Shown here one piece after another: positions 30,384 through 39,941 of a DNA stretch of 64,000 nucleotides. The notes beneath the pieces are model-generated. The model did no database searches. It had not been told where the DNA came from and was given only the letters and a program-made list of their open reading frames with translations. Position numbers and translations under genes: made by a program. Source of the stretch: an uncultured Chloroflexota bacterium. Its GTDB lineage: Bacteria > Chloroflexota > Anaerolineae > Caldilineales > Caldilineaceae. The stretch is taken from positions 1-64,000 of the forward strand of contig CAIOHJ010000299.1 of NCBI GenBank assembly GCA_903858085.1, in the 5' to 3' direction. Numbering within the stretch: the stretch's first letter is position 1; each line of letters starts with the position of its first letter.

Positions 30384-31525
30384 ACGTGGCCTCTTTGGCG
30401 CCCCTCCGGGTTTGCGGGGCTGCGCCCCCGCTGGAGGAGCTGATCGCGCTGGCCAGCCAGCACTCTCTGCCGATGCAGCTGTCGCTTTCTGCCAGCTATG
30501 TCGGCGAGGAATTCGCCCAGGTCGACCCGGCACTGCGCGTGGAGTCGGGTCGACCGGACGACGGTGATCCGGCTCCTGGCCTGACCTATGCAGGCTACAG
30601 CCCATCCCAGAGGGGCCGTTTTCTGGCCTGGTGCGCGGCCCCCCAGTCGCACGCCTGCCTTGCATTCCAACAGCTTCTGCTTGCCAATCTCGAAGCGGGT
30701 CTTTGCGAAGGGGGCGAAAGGGCGCGCAGCGTTCGGAAAGTGCTGACCCAGTTGGAACAAAGCGCCTCCTGGCAGCCGGTCCAGGGGTTCTGGCGTGTCG
30801 CTCTGTTGGCCCGCTGGCTGGAACAGGACGGCCTTGCACTGGCAGAGTGGCTGACCCAGGCTGCCCTGCCCGCCGATCTTGCTGGGGTAGCGCTGGGGCT
30901 GCAGGCACTCCTCGGCGCTGCGCTGACGGCGGGCGAAGCCCGCACGGTGTCAAAACTCTGGCGGTTGCCCGCAGCCGACCTGAGCGAGGCAACGCTGGCA
31001 TTTCGTCTGCGGTCGCTCGCAGCCACCCTCAGCACAGAGCCGCTCCAGTTTGGATTGAAACAGCTGGGTCCGGCTGCAGAGCACTTTTTGCCTTGGCGCT
31101 GCCACCATCGAGACCTGCGGATCGAAATTCCCCAACCCAACATCCGGCGTGGCTTGGAGCCGTTGCTCGTCGACCTGGCCCTGTCCGAGGAGCCCCCGGA
31201 TTTCCTTGGAAAAGAAGCCACAGACCCAGAGGCCGCATCTGGCCAAAAGGAACTGGCCCACACCTACCTGGTCGTCGAATTTCGCCAGAGCCGTTCCGAA
31301 TACTTCTTGACCGCCCTGCGCCAGGCGCAGCGGCGCTCGACCTTTCTCCAGTTGCTCGACGAAGACCGCCATCTGGTCTATCGCGTCACCTTTCGCAAAA
31401 ACGAAATGAGCTATTTCTGGCAGCTGTGGAACTATGTACACAGCTGGTCCACGACCCGGATCTACTGCAACGGCCAAGAATTACAGAACTGGCAGGTCTA
31501 CCCGTATTCACAGTACCTGCGCTAG
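30380..31525 (+). CDS. Protein of unknown function coupled to uvrA
   Basis: Soluble protein of 381 residues not assigned to a family with confidence. A stretch near residues 70-100 (GLTYAGYSPSQRGRFLAWCA) loosely resembles the start of TerB-N domains. The middle is helical and Leu/Ala-rich; the C-terminal 100 residues are rich in aromatic and charged residues (FRKNEMSYFWQLWNYVHSW) and may form a beta-rich domain. Its ATG overlaps the uvrA stop codon, so it is translated with uvrA; a role in DNA repair is only a contextual guess. No signal peptide. Confidence 0.7.
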
Positions 31526-31640
31526 CTGGGGGCCCCGTAGAAAGCAAGTTTCTTGAGCGTCCGCTCGCTTGTCAGCTGTGCCCCGTCAAGCATCTCTCGA
31601 GCGTGTTTTCGCCCCGCAAGGATGCCTGCGTTGCGCTGGC

Positions 31641-32429
31641 TTACCGCACCAGATAGACGATCGCCACCCCCACCCCCACAGCCACCACCCCCACACGCAG
31701 CAGCTGTGGGGACACCCGATGGGCCACTTTTCCTCCCAACATCCCACCCACCAGAGCGCCGACCGCCATCACTGTGACCGCAGGCCACAGCACCTGCCCC
31801 GTTCCAACAAACCACGTTGTCGCCGCCAGATTGACCGCCAATGCCAACAGCTGCTTCAGCCCGTTCAGACGTGTCAACGTGTCGTCGATCCCCAATCCCA
31901 ACACCGCCAACACAATCACACTCAACCCAGCACCAAAATATCCGCCGTAGATCGCTGCCAAAAACACCGGAGGAACCGCCCAGACCGCCTGCACCCAGAC
32001 CAGATGGGCTGTCAGCTGGCTCGACACTTCGATCCGCCGAAGTACCCACCCCCGCACAATCTCCTGCACCGACAACAGCAGGGCGGCAAAGAGAATCAGA
32101 TAGGGCACAAATTCACCAAAGATCTTCTCCCCAGTGGCTTGCAGCAACATCCCTCCGATAAGACCGCCCAACAGACCGACAGGAACCAGCAGCCGGATGC
32201 GCCCCATTTGCCCCTGCAGCTCCTGGCGCTGTGCCCAGGTGGCCCCCAGGTAGCCCGGCACCAACGCCACCGTGTTGGTCATGTTGGCCACCAGCGGCGG
32301 CACACCAGCAGCCAGCAGCGCAGGAAAGCTGATCAGGGTCCCACCCCCCGCGATCGCATTGACCAGCCCGGCAGCCATCGCTGCCAGCGCAAGCAGCGCC
32401 ACATCCAGCCAATCCAAGGAAACTGCCAT
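31641..32429 (-). CDS. TSUP family transporter (TauE/SafE-like)
   Basis: Integral membrane protein of 262 residues with about eight hydrophobic segments. The first helix ends in GLVNAIAGGGTLISFPALLA, the diagnostic TSUP motif, and a matching half-repeat begins near VFLAAIYGGYFGAGLSVIVL. Family members export sulfite, sulfoacetate or related organosulfur anions; the substrate here is unknown. The ATG at 32429 follows a GGGAGGAGG stretch. It lies 49 nt downstream of the META-domain hydrolase in the same direction and converges with the uvrA operon. Confidence 0.85.
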   Translation of the reverse strand: MAVSLDWLDVALLALAAMAAGLVNAIAGGGTLISFPALLAAGVPPLVANMTNTVALVPGYLGATWAQRQELQGQMGRIRLLVPVGLLGGLIGGMLLQATGEKIFGEFVPYLILFAALLLSVQEIVRGWVLRRIEVSSQLTAHLVWVQAVWAVPPVFLAAIYGGYFGAGLSVIVLAVLGLGIDDTLTRLNGLKQLLALAVNLAATTWFVGTGQVLWPAVTVMAVGALVGGMLGGKVAHRVSPQLLRVGVVAVGVGVAIVYLVR

Positions 32430-32478
32430 CCTCCTCCCTCTCTTTTTCTTGAACGCCACCCCCCACCCCTCCTGCCCG

Positions 32479-34926
32479 TCAAGGGTCGGCATAAAAAACA
32501 AGCGACGGTGCTGCCGAATCGCCGTACAAAAACAGCTCACGCCCCCCGATCCAGTAGCGGGTCACCCCTTGCAGCAGACGCGCCACCCGCTTTTCTTGCT
32601 CCAGGATCCCGGCAGGGAACACGCACGCCATCTCCACAGCCGGCTCCAGCGTCCCCAAAAGCAGCTGTTCTTTCTCGCGCGCGTAGGCGGTCTCGTAGAG
32701 GTTGCAGCCCAACACCCCCAGCCACCTGCCCTGGTCGAAACGAGCCGTCACCGGAGCAATTTGCAGACTGGCCGGCAACCCCGCTTCATCCGCCGCAGGG
32801 AGGGCCACCAACCGCCAGTTCGGGCCTTCCAACGGCAAGTCTGGCTCCAACACAAAGACCAACAGCGTGCCATCCGCAGTGCCCAACAGCATCCGATCGC
32901 CGCGGACCGTGACCTGCCAGGCATCTGCCAATGCAGCCAGAAACGCCCTTTGCAGCTCCTGCGCAGCGCCGGTACAAGAATCGTTGTCGGCCACAGGGTC
33001 GCTGATCTCCAGACGGTCTCCCGCAACCACGAAATCGGCTGCATAGGTGCCGCACCCATCCAGGCCGACCACCCGTCCACGGCTGAAAAGTGCCGTGACC
33101 GGAGAGCCAGCAGCGGCTTCCCCAGCCCAGCCTTGCAGCAGCCACGTGCGTCCAGTCAACCGGACCGCCAGCGGCGGCTCCAGCACATAGTCGATCGGCG
33201 CTGTACAGCGGGCCGCCACCGGCTGAGTAGGCGCTGCCAAAAACTGCAGTGCCAACTCAGCCACACACGCCCCTGTCTGGTAGAGAAGCGCATGGCTGTA
33301 GCCCGGCAGACGCTGCAGACGCGCATTGGGAAGCGCAGCCGCAGCCAGCTCCGCCCAAAGCATCGGGGTCACGGTGTCCTGCGTACCAGCCAGCAGTAAC
33401 ACCGGATGGGTGGCCGTCACCGGCCCCTTAAAAGCCAGCGGCGCTGGCCCGATCCCCATCTCCCGGCAGCTCCGCTGGCTCGCAGAGATGCCCTCGGCAA
33501 AATCGTAGGCGGGCAGCAGGGCAGGCAGCGGAATGACCGACTGGTTCTGGCGCAGCAGGTCAGGCTCCACAAAGGGGATCTCTTCCTGACAGTCGAAGAT
33601 CGCTTTGACGTCGCCCAACAAATGGGGAACATAGAGCGCAAGCGGAACCCCGTAGGCAGCCAAAACTCGCTGCCGTTCGTAGGACGTCATCCGGGCTGCC
33701 AGCTGCCAAAGAGCTGCGGGGGTCCTTCTGGCAGCCAGCAGCGCCAGCAAAGCCTGATTGCCAGGATCTTCCACCGGCAACCCCGCCAGTTCACGGCGCA
33801 CCGCCGCTGCCTGCTCAGACGACAGGCTCTGCAAAAACAGCTCGAAACGCGGGAGGAATTGGTCAGATGCATCCCCAACCCGTGCCGGCACCGCCGGCAC
33901 CTCCCCCAAATCCTGGTCCAGCAGAGCCCGATACGTGGCCGTCTCGCCGCGATCCAGCTCATCGACAATCAAAGGCAGCAGCGCAACCCGATCAGGCCGC
34001 CCAGCCACCAGGTTGTTCAGGCTGTAGAGCGCACTGGCCTCCAGCGGAACATGGCCGACCAACACCGCCGGCGGCGCTTCGTCCAGACGGTTGAGCAAAG
34101 CCAGAAAACGGCCCGCCATCCCCCCAAAACGCCCACGACAACGAGGGTTCTGTTCGCAGTCCGCGTAGGGCCACACTCTGGCTTGATAGTCACCCAGCGC
34201 CTGCAACTCATAGGTCAAAATCTCCGGGGCAACGGTCGAGTCCAATACCGCTGCCCGCACGACCTGCGGATGCGAACGCATCAGCTCCAGCGCCAGCCGG
34301 GTGCCGTAGGAAACCCCCAACAGATCCGCCCGCACATAACCGAGCGCAGCCAACAATTCGGCTGCATCTGCAGCCGCCTGGGTCGTGTTGAACGCCATCG
34401 GGTCCAGCCCACGGCTGCGCAGCGCTGCCATACACGTGGACCCCACTCCCTCGTGGACCGTGGCGCGGCAGTCGATCCGGGGCTGCGAAAAACCAGCCCC
34501 ACGCAGGTCGAAGAAGAGCAGATCCCGAGACCGGCGCAACGGTGCCAGAAGCTCGGCCAACAACGGCACCTCGTAGACCCCCGAAGCCCCTGGCCCACCA
34601 GCCAGAAACAGAAGCGGAGGCTGCACTGGCTCCACAGCGTTGAGACGGGCAAAAAAAATACCCAGCTGCACTCCCGCGGGCCTGTCGCGCCGCTGTTCGA
34701 CCGTCAACACCCCGCAGTGGTACCTGTCCCCTTCCTCTTCACCCGCCAGCTGAAAGGGACAGGGGGCCGCCGCCACCCGCCCCGCAGCTCCGGGCACCGC
34801 AGCTCCGGGCACCGCAGCTCCTGTGGGCTGACACCCCCCCAGCCACAACAGGCTTCCCAGCGCCGCTGCCGACCAAACAGCCAGCCAGCCCACCCGCAAC
34901 CGGATCCTTTTGACGATTTGCTTCAC
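32479..34926 (-). CDS. Alpha/beta hydrolase lipoprotein with two C-terminal META domains
   Basis: Secreted hydrolase of 815 residues. A lipoprotein signal ends in LWLGGC, followed by a repeated PGAAVPGAAVPGAA linker. Residues ~60-560 are a tripeptidyl-aminopeptidase-type fold: oxyanion FLAGGPGASG, nucleophile GVSYGTRLALE, Asp in LLLAGTQDTVTPM, His in GYSHALL. Two META (HslJ-like) domains then follow (LTGRTWLLQGWAG and LEGPNWRLVALPAA) and end the protein. I know of no characterised protein with this combination. The start is either the GTG at 34926 (GGAGG only 2 nt upstream) or the TTG at 34899 (AAGGA 5 nt upstream); both give a usable signal peptide. The open frame continues upstream to 36081 but that part opposes a real plus-strand gene. 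Confidence 0.82.
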   Translation of the reverse strand: MKQIVKRIRLRVGWLAVWSAAALGSLLWLGGCQPTGAAVPGAAVPGAAGRVAAAPCPFQLAGEEEGDRYHCGVLTVEQRRDRPAGVQLGIFFARLNAVEPVQPPLLFLAGGPGASGVYEVPLLAELLAPLRRSRDLLFFDLRGAGFSQPRIDCRATVHEGVGSTCMAALRSRGLDPMAFNTTQAAADAAELLAALGYVRADLLGVSYGTRLALELMRSHPQVVRAAVLDSTVAPEILTYELQALGDYQARVWPYADCEQNPRCRGRFGGMAGRFLALLNRLDEAPPAVLVGHVPLEASALYSLNNLVAGRPDRVALLPLIVDELDRGETATYRALLDQDLGEVPAVPARVGDASDQFLPRFELFLQSLSSEQAAAVRRELAGLPVEDPGNQALLALLAARRTPAALWQLAARMTSYERQRVLAAYGVPLALYVPHLLGDVKAIFDCQEEIPFVEPDLLRQNQSVIPLPALLPAYDFAEGISASQRSCREMGIGPAPLAFKGPVTATHPVLLLAGTQDTVTPMLWAELAAAALPNARLQRLPGYSHALLYQTGACVAELALQFLAAPTQPVAARCTAPIDYVLEPPLAVRLTGRTWLLQGWAGEAAAGSPVTALFSRGRVVGLDGCGTYAADFVVAGDRLEISDPVADNDSCTGAAQELQRAFLAALADAWQVTVRGDRMLLGTADGTLLVFVLEPDLPLEGPNWRLVALPAADEAGLPASLQIAPVTARFDQGRWLGVLGCNLYETAYAREKEQLLLGTLEPAVEMACVFPAGILEQEKRVARLLQGVTRYWIGGRELFLYGDSAAPSLVFYADP

Positions 34927-34985
34927 AGCCTCCAGTATACCACACCGACGCCCCCAACCCTCCCGGGGAAAGGGCACCGTCCAGC

Positions 34986-35015
34986 TTGACCGTCCTGACC
35001 TGGATCGTTTACTAT
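34986..35015 (+). promoter_or_regulatory. Promoter of the GT2 gene, placing the transcript start at the ATG
   Basis: TTGACC (34986-34991), 18-nt spacer, TACTAT (35010-35015). The expected transcription start, 7-8 nt after the -10, coincides with the ATG at 35023, and there is no Shine-Dalgarno sequence, which suggests a leaderless message. Confidence 0.65.
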
Positions 35016-35022
35016 TCCTGCT

Positions 35023-36015
35023 ATGAACAAGCCCACCCTCCCCGCCAGACCTGTCTTTTCGCTGGTAATTCCCATCTGGAACGAACAGGCGGTCATTCCG
35101 GTGCTGTACGAACGGATTGTCCAGGTGCTGGAGAGCACAGCCGAGCCGTGGGAGCTCCTTTTTGTCAACGACGGCAGCACCGACCGCAGCCTGGCGCTGC
35201 TGGTAACCCTGCAGGCGAACGACCCCCGAGTCAAGGTGCTGAATTTCAGCCGTAACTTTGGCCACCAGATCGCCATCACCGCAGGCTGTGACTACGCAGA
35301 AGGGGATGCCGTGATCGTCATGGACGCCGATCTGCAGGATCCGCCCGAAGTGTTGCTGCGCATGATCGACCGATGGCGTGAAGGCTACGATGTCGCCTAC
35401 GCAGTCCGCACCAAACGTGTCGGGGAGACCCGCTTCAAGCTCTGGAGCGCCTCCTTGTTCTACCGGCTGATCCGCTCGATCGCCGAAATCGACATCCCGA
35501 TGGATGCCGGCGATTTCCGGTTGATGGACCGCAAGGTGGTGCTTGCCATGCGCGGGCTGCGCGAGAAAAATCGTTTTATGCGCGGGCTGAGCAGCTGGGT
35601 CGGCTTCAAACAGGTTGCGGTCGAGTATGAGCGGGCCGCACGCTACGCAGGGGAGACCAAATATCCGCTGCGCAAGATGGTGCGGCTCGCCTTCAACGCG
35701 ATCACCAGCTTCAGCCACCTGCCGCTGCAGATGGCCACCTACACCGGCTTTTTTTTCGCCGGGTTCAGCGGGCTGGGCATTGTGCTGGCTGTGCTCATGC
35801 GCCTGTTTGGACACCAACAGCTGCTGGGGCAGGCAACCACCCTGGTCAGCGTCTTGTTCCTGGGCGGCGTCCAGCTGATCTTTCTTGGAATCCTCGGCGA
35901 ATACCTCGGCCGTATCTACGACGAGGTCAAAAACCGCCCACTCTATATCCTGGCAGATACCTATGGGTGGGAAGAGCAGGCCAGGGGTAAAACAGAGCCC
36001 CCATCGCCGTGTTGA
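35023..36015 (+). CDS. GT2 glycosyltransferase, polyprenyl-phosphate type (GtrB/ArnC/DPM1-like)
   Basis: Membrane-bound transferase of 330 residues that should move a sugar from a nucleotide to undecaprenyl phosphate. N-terminal GT-A fold: SLVIPIWNEQAVIPVLYERI, then NDGSTDRSL, then VIVMDADLQDPPEVLLRMID with the DxD motif; the acceptor-side text RLMDRKVVLAMRGL and FMRGLSSWVGFKQ is typical. Two C-terminal hydrophobic helices near 240-300 anchor it. The promoter places the transcript 5' end at the start codon. It is divergent from the META-domain hydrolase. Its product could feed the DUF2723 enzyme of the surface operon 14 kb away; this is inference. Confidence 0.9.
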   Translation: MNKPTLPARPVFSLVIPIWNEQAVIPVLYERIVQVLESTAEPWELLFVNDGSTDRSLALLVTLQANDPRVKVLNFSRNFGHQIAITAGCDYAEGDAVIVMDADLQDPPEVLLRMIDRWREGYDVAYAVRTKRVGETRFKLWSASLFYRLIRSIAEIDIPMDAGDFRLMDRKVVLAMRGLREKNRFMRGLSSWVGFKQVAVEYERAARYAGETKYPLRKMVRLAFNAITSFSHLPLQMATYTGFFFAGFSGLGIVLAVLMRLFGHQQLLGQATTLVSVLFLGGVQLIFLGILGEYLGRIYDEVKNRPLYILADTYGWEEQARGKTEPPSPC

Positions 36016-36084
36016 CAGAAAGCCAGCCCGGCTTTGGCCAGAGAGAACTATGTTTGTCGACAGCCATGTGCGGAGTGTCACCTG

Positions 36085-36759
36085 ATGTTACATGTTTCAC
36101 CTGCCCACCCTACACAACCCGGGACCGACCTGGCCGGCTGCACGCCGGTGTTTCCGCCTCTGCCCGGCGCTACCCTGCAGACCAGCCACAAATTGGCCAG
36201 CCTGCAGACCCGTCAGCTGCTCTTCAACCGACTTGGCCAGCCCGGCCAGGTTCAGATCTACTCTGCGGAATGTCGCGCCGGCGAGCGTCTGCGCGCACAG
36301 CTCCTGGTTCCTGTTTTGCCCGCCGGCAGCGCGCTGGCAGCAGCCTTTGCCATCGTGGCGCAAAGCCTGCCGTACAGCGCCGATGTACACAAACTGCCCT
36401 TCGCATTGCCCGCCGGCTACAGTGCGGTCGTGGCGACTCCCCCTACCCAACTGGCCGCCCCCATCCAAGACCCGCTGACACAAGTCAGCTACTATCTAGG
36501 CCCCTTGATCGACACGCGCACCCTGGTCGGCGGGCGCGTCTATCTGGTCGTCTGGAGCCCCCACAACCACATGGGCAAATATGTGGTCAAGCTGGGACAT
36601 CGCTGGCCGCTGCACTGGACCTACTGGGCACAGCTCCCCTTCTATCTGTGGCAGATTCGCGGCTGGTTCGGGCTGAGCCGTGTGGCGCTGCTGGCCGCGC
36701 TGGCCACCCTGCTCGGGCTGGCCGCTGCGGGGACGGGCTTTCTGCGGCGGCGTCGATGA
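36085..36759 (+). CDS. Membrane-anchored protein of unknown function
   Basis: Protein of 224 residues with a single hydrophobic helix near the C-terminus (VALLAALATLLGLAAAGTGFL) followed by RRRR, so most of the chain lies outside the cytoplasm or the protein is tail-anchored. There is no clear N-terminal signal peptide. The middle (GQVQIYSAECRAGERLRAQL, VQSLPYS-like text, PHNHMGKYVVKLGHRW) may be beta-rich. The ATG at 36085 is chosen for GGAG 9 nt upstream. It precedes the ArsA-like gene by 37 nt. Not recognised. Confidence 0.65.
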   Translation: MLHVSPAHPTQPGTDLAGCTPVFPPLPGATLQTSHKLASLQTRQLLFNRLGQPGQVQIYSAECRAGERLRAQLLVPVLPAGSALAAAFAIVAQSLPYSADVHKLPFALPAGYSAVVATPPTQLAAPIQDPLTQVSYYLGPLIDTRTLVGGRVYLVVWSPHNHMGKYVVKLGHRWPLHWTYWAQLPFYLWQIRGWFGLSRVALLAALATLLGLAAAGTGFLRRRR

Positions 36760-36796
36760 ACGCCCTGCAGCCTGCAAAACCGGGAGGTCAACGCTG

Positions 36797-38017
36797 ATGC
36801 GCATCCTGCTCTATCTTGGCAAAGGAGGGGTCGGCAAGACCACGACAGCGGCGGCTTCGGCGCTCCGCTGCGCTGAACTGGGTTATCGCACGCTGGTGGT
36901 CAGCACAGACATTGCCCACAGCCTGGCCGACAGCCTGGACATCAGCCTGGGCGCACGGCCTGTGGAGGTTGTCTCCAACCTCTACGCCCAAGAGATCAAC
37001 GTGCTCGAAGAGGTTCGCACCCACTGGGGTCAAATCCAAGGGTATGTGGGCAACCTGCTGCGCAAACAGGGCATGAGCAAGGCCGTCGCCGAAGAGATGG
37101 CGATCCTCCCAGGGATGGAAGAGGTAGTCAGCCTGCTGCATATCCACAAACAGGCCCAGAGCGGCGAGTTTGACTGTGTGATCGTCGATGCCGCGCCGAC
37201 CGGTGAAACCATGCGCCTGCTCACCATGCCAGAAAGTTTTCAGTGGTATGTCGGCCGACTGCGCGGGTGGAAGGACGCGACCCTCAAACTGGCTGGCAGC
37301 CTGTTCAGCCGCATGGCCCCGGAGAAAGATCTCTTTGCGGGGCTCAACAACCTGGTGGAGGGCGTCAAAGAGCTGCAGAAGGTGTTGATCGACCCTGCCG
37401 TGACCAGCTGTCGGGTCGTGTTGAACCCTGAAAAAATGGTGCTCAAAGAAGGCGCCCGCGCCATCACCTATCTTTCCCTCTTCGGCTACCCGGTCGACGC
37501 TGCCGTGGTCAACCGCATCCTGCCCGGCATCACCAGCGACGGCCACGGCGCTGCCCAGATCACCACCCCCAGCAGCGACAGCTATCTGCGCCGCCTGCAA
37601 GAAATTCAGGCGCGCTACCTGGGAGAGATCGAACGGGATTTCTATCCGCTGCCCATTTTGCGTTCTCCTTGGTACGACCAGGAGATGGTCGGTCTGGAAC
37701 GGCTGCGCCAGCTCGCCAGCACCCTCTTTGCCGATCGGGATCCGAGCCAGATCTTCTTTCGCGGGCAGACACAGTCGATCGTGGAAGAGGGCAACGACTT
37801 TGTGCTGCGCCTGCCGCTGCCACAGGTCGAGCTGGAAAAGGTCAAATTGACCAAACACGGGGACGAGCTGTTCATCTATCTTGGAAACTTCAAACGCGAG
37901 CTGCTGCTGCCATCGGTGCTGGCCCAGCGCGAGGCCAACAGCGCTACCTTCGCCGATGGGGTGCTCTCGATTCGATTTCCGCAGCCAGCCAGCACCGGCC
38001 GGGCCGCTTTTCCCTGA
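36797..38017 (+). CDS. ArsA-family ATPase with C-terminal HSP20-like domain
   Basis: P-loop ATPase of 406 residues of the ArsA/GET3 class. The deviant Walker A is GKGGVGKTTTAAA (9-21), switch I is STDIAHSLADSL, and DAAPTGETMRLL is the switch II region. The last 75 residues (DFVLRLPLPQVELEKVKL, ELFIYLGNFKRELLLP) match the ArsA_HSP20 domain of bacterial homologues. No arsB/arsR genes and no CxC arsenic-binding motifs were noticed, so a role in arsenite export is unlikely; tail-anchored protein targeting, as for GET3, is an alternative that fits the tail-anchored-like product just upstream. GGAGG precedes the ATG. Confidence 0.85.
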   Translation: MRILLYLGKGGVGKTTTAAASALRCAELGYRTLVVSTDIAHSLADSLDISLGARPVEVVSNLYAQEINVLEEVRTHWGQIQGYVGNLLRKQGMSKAVAEEMAILPGMEEVVSLLHIHKQAQSGEFDCVIVDAAPTGETMRLLTMPESFQWYVGRLRGWKDATLKLAGSLFSRMAPEKDLFAGLNNLVEGVKELQKVLIDPAVTSCRVVLNPEKMVLKEGARAITYLSLFGYPVDAAVVNRILPGITSDGHGAAQITTPSSDSYLRRLQEIQARYLGEIERDFYPLPILRSPWYDQEMVGLERLRQLASTLFADRDPSQIFFRGQTQSIVEEGNDFVLRLPLPQVELEKVKLTKHGDELFIYLGNFKRELLLPSVLAQREANSATFADGVLSIRFPQPASTGRAAFP

Positions 38018-38041
38018 ACTTCCAGACAGGAAACAGAGACG

Positions 38042-38689
38042 ATGTCCACATCTCGGGCGCTGGCCAACTTGCTGTATACCGCCGCCGGCGCGCTGGCCGG
38101 GTTTCATCTGGCCCAGCGTGCCCTCCAAAACCTCCACCCCGCTCCGCTGCCCCCCCTCTTTGCCCGCTGGCTCGAACACCCCTGGCGGCTCGCCTCCCTG
38201 GACCCGGTTGCAACCCTCGACCTCTACGGTTTGTCTGCGCAGATGGTGGTGCTGGAGCTGGGCTGCGGCACCGGTGTCTTCACCTGCACCGCCGCCCAGA
38301 TGGTCGGGCCGACCGGCCATGTCCACGCCGTCGACCTGCAAGCCCCTCTGCTTCAACAGACCCGCCAGAGAGTGGCCGCTGCCGGGCTCAGCGAACGCGT
38401 CCACCTGCACCACCAGGGCGCCTCTTCGCTGCCGCTGGCGGATGGCAGCGTCGACCTGGCCATCGTTGTCTCGACTTTGGGTGAACTCCCCGACAAACTG
38501 GCGGCCCTCAGCGAGCTTCACCGCGTGCTCGCCCCCGGTGCCCGGCTCGGGATCACAGAAGAATGGCTGAACCCCGCCTGCGTGCTGCCTGCCACGGTCC
38601 GCCAGCTCGCCGGCGAAAGCGGCTTTCAACTGCTCCACAGCCACCAGAGTGCGCTGACCCACCATCAGATCTTCATCCACGCCCCCTGA
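38042..38689 (+). CDS. Class I SAM-dependent methyltransferase
   Basis: Protein of 215 residues with a Rossmann-type SAM fold: motif I VLELGCGTGVFTCTAA near residue 77, acidic residue in VHAVDLQ, and VDLAIVVSTLGELPD. The first ~60 residues contain an amphipathic or membrane-proximal helix (LLYTAAGALAGFHLAQRAL) similar to UbiE/MenG-like membrane-associated methyltransferases. The acceptor is unknown. It follows the ArsA-like gene by 24 nt. Confidence 0.85.
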   Translation: MSTSRALANLLYTAAGALAGFHLAQRALQNLHPAPLPPLFARWLEHPWRLASLDPVATLDLYGLSAQMVVLELGCGTGVFTCTAAQMVGPTGHVHAVDLQAPLLQQTRQRVAAAGLSERVHLHHQGASSLPLADGSVDLAIVVSTLGELPDKLAALSELHRVLAPGARLGITEEWLNPACVLPATVRQLAGESGFQLLHSHQSALTHHQIFIHAP

Positions 38690-38768
38690 AACGCCGCCAG
38701 CACACTGCCCCAGCCCCTCTGAAGAGGGCCGATTTGGAACCTCCCTTGCTGTGAAACAGGTCAATACC

Positions 38769-39866
38769 ATGCAAACTACAGATGAAATTGTGACAGCCCT
38801 GCCCTATCTGACCGCAGCGTTGCCAGGGATCGGCGGGCAACTGCGGGCCAAACCGGATGACTTCGTCGTCGAAGAGATCGGGCTTTACGAAGCTGCCGGC
38901 GCAGGCCAGCATCTCTATGTCAACCTGACCAAAGTGGGGTGGACAACCAAAGAGCTGCAAATCCAGCTCTCCAAAATTTTTGGTCTGGAGCGCATGGAGG
39001 TCGGGTTTGCCGGGCTCAAAGACAAAATGGCCCGCACAACCCAGACCTTCAGTTTGAATGTCGGCCAAAAGCCAGCAGCCTTTGCCGAAGAAGCGGCCCG
39101 GCAGATCGAAGCCGAGCTGCCCGTCCAGGTCAACTGGGTGCAGTTTCATCGCAACAAACTGCGCACAGGACATCTGATCGGCAACCGCTTTACGATCAAG
39201 GTCAGCCACCTGACCATGGACGCCGAAGAAACCAGGCGCCGCAGCGACGCCATTGTCGCTGAAATACGTCGCCGTGGGGTGCCCAACTTTTTTGGCGTCC
39301 AACGCACCGGGCTGCAGGGGAGCAACGTTCGTCAAGGGCTGGCGCTTTTGTTGGGGAAACAAAAACTTAGAGATGTATGGCTGCGGCGCTTCTTGATGGC
39401 AAGCTACCAAAGCCATCTCTGCAACCAGTACCTCATCCGTCGCCTGGAAATTGGGGCCTTTGACCAGCTGCTGACAGGAGATGTCGCCAAAAAAGTGGCG
39501 ACAGGAGGAATGTTTGACGTGCAGGATCTGCAAGCTGAACAGCTGCGCTACGCAGCCCATGAAATCAATTTTACAGCGCCACTTTATGGGCCCAGAATGT
39601 GGAACGCCCAGGGCGAAGCCGGTGAACTGGAAAAACAGCTGCTGGCCGCTGCCCCGGTGACCATGGAGGAGTTCGCCCGCCACCAGCTCGACGGCACCCG
39701 TCGTGCAGGACGGCTGTTGGTGCCCGATCTGCAGGTGCAGGTGGGCGAAGGCGAGCTGACCGCTACCTTTGTGCTGACCAAAGGAGCGTTTGCCACCGTC
39801 CTGCTGCGCGAGCTGATGAAAGTAGACGACGAGAGCTTGTCGGTCGTTCAAGAAGAAGACGAGTAA
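38769..39866 (+). CDS. truD: tRNA pseudouridine synthase D
   Basis: Isomerises U13 of tRNAs to pseudouridine; 365 residues. The N-terminal text FVVEEIGLYEAAGAGQHLYV and the catalytic loop VGFAGLKDKMARTTQ (Asp near residue 82) are diagnostic; NFFGVQRTG and the inserted TRUD domain follow. The ATG at 38769 is preferred over an in-frame GTG at 38751 because it fits the family N-terminus; both have poor ribosome-binding sites. A small hairpin (CCCTCT/AGAGGG near 38716) lies upstream. Confidence 0.92.
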   Translation: MQTTDEIVTALPYLTAALPGIGGQLRAKPDDFVVEEIGLYEAAGAGQHLYVNLTKVGWTTKELQIQLSKIFGLERMEVGFAGLKDKMARTTQTFSLNVGQKPAAFAEEAARQIEAELPVQVNWVQFHRNKLRTGHLIGNRFTIKVSHLTMDAEETRRRSDAIVAEIRRRGVPNFFGVQRTGLQGSNVRQGLALLLGKQKLRDVWLRRFLMASYQSHLCNQYLIRRLEIGAFDQLLTGDVAKKVATGGMFDVQDLQAEQLRYAAHEINFTAPLYGPRMWNAQGEAGELEKQLLAAAPVTMEEFARHQLDGTRRAGRLLVPDLQVQVGEGELTATFVLTKGAFATVLLRELMKVDDESLSVVQEEDE

Positions 39867-39941
39867 GTCAGACAGATGATGAATCCCCATTCCCCAAGGC
39901 TACCCGGCGATCGCAACGATGGAGTGCAGCAGAATCGCATC

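Noticed and set aside
34927..36081. Upstream extension of the META-domain hydrolase frame
   Set aside because: It opposes the GT2 gene, and a signal peptide and ribosome site place the true start at 34926 or 34899.
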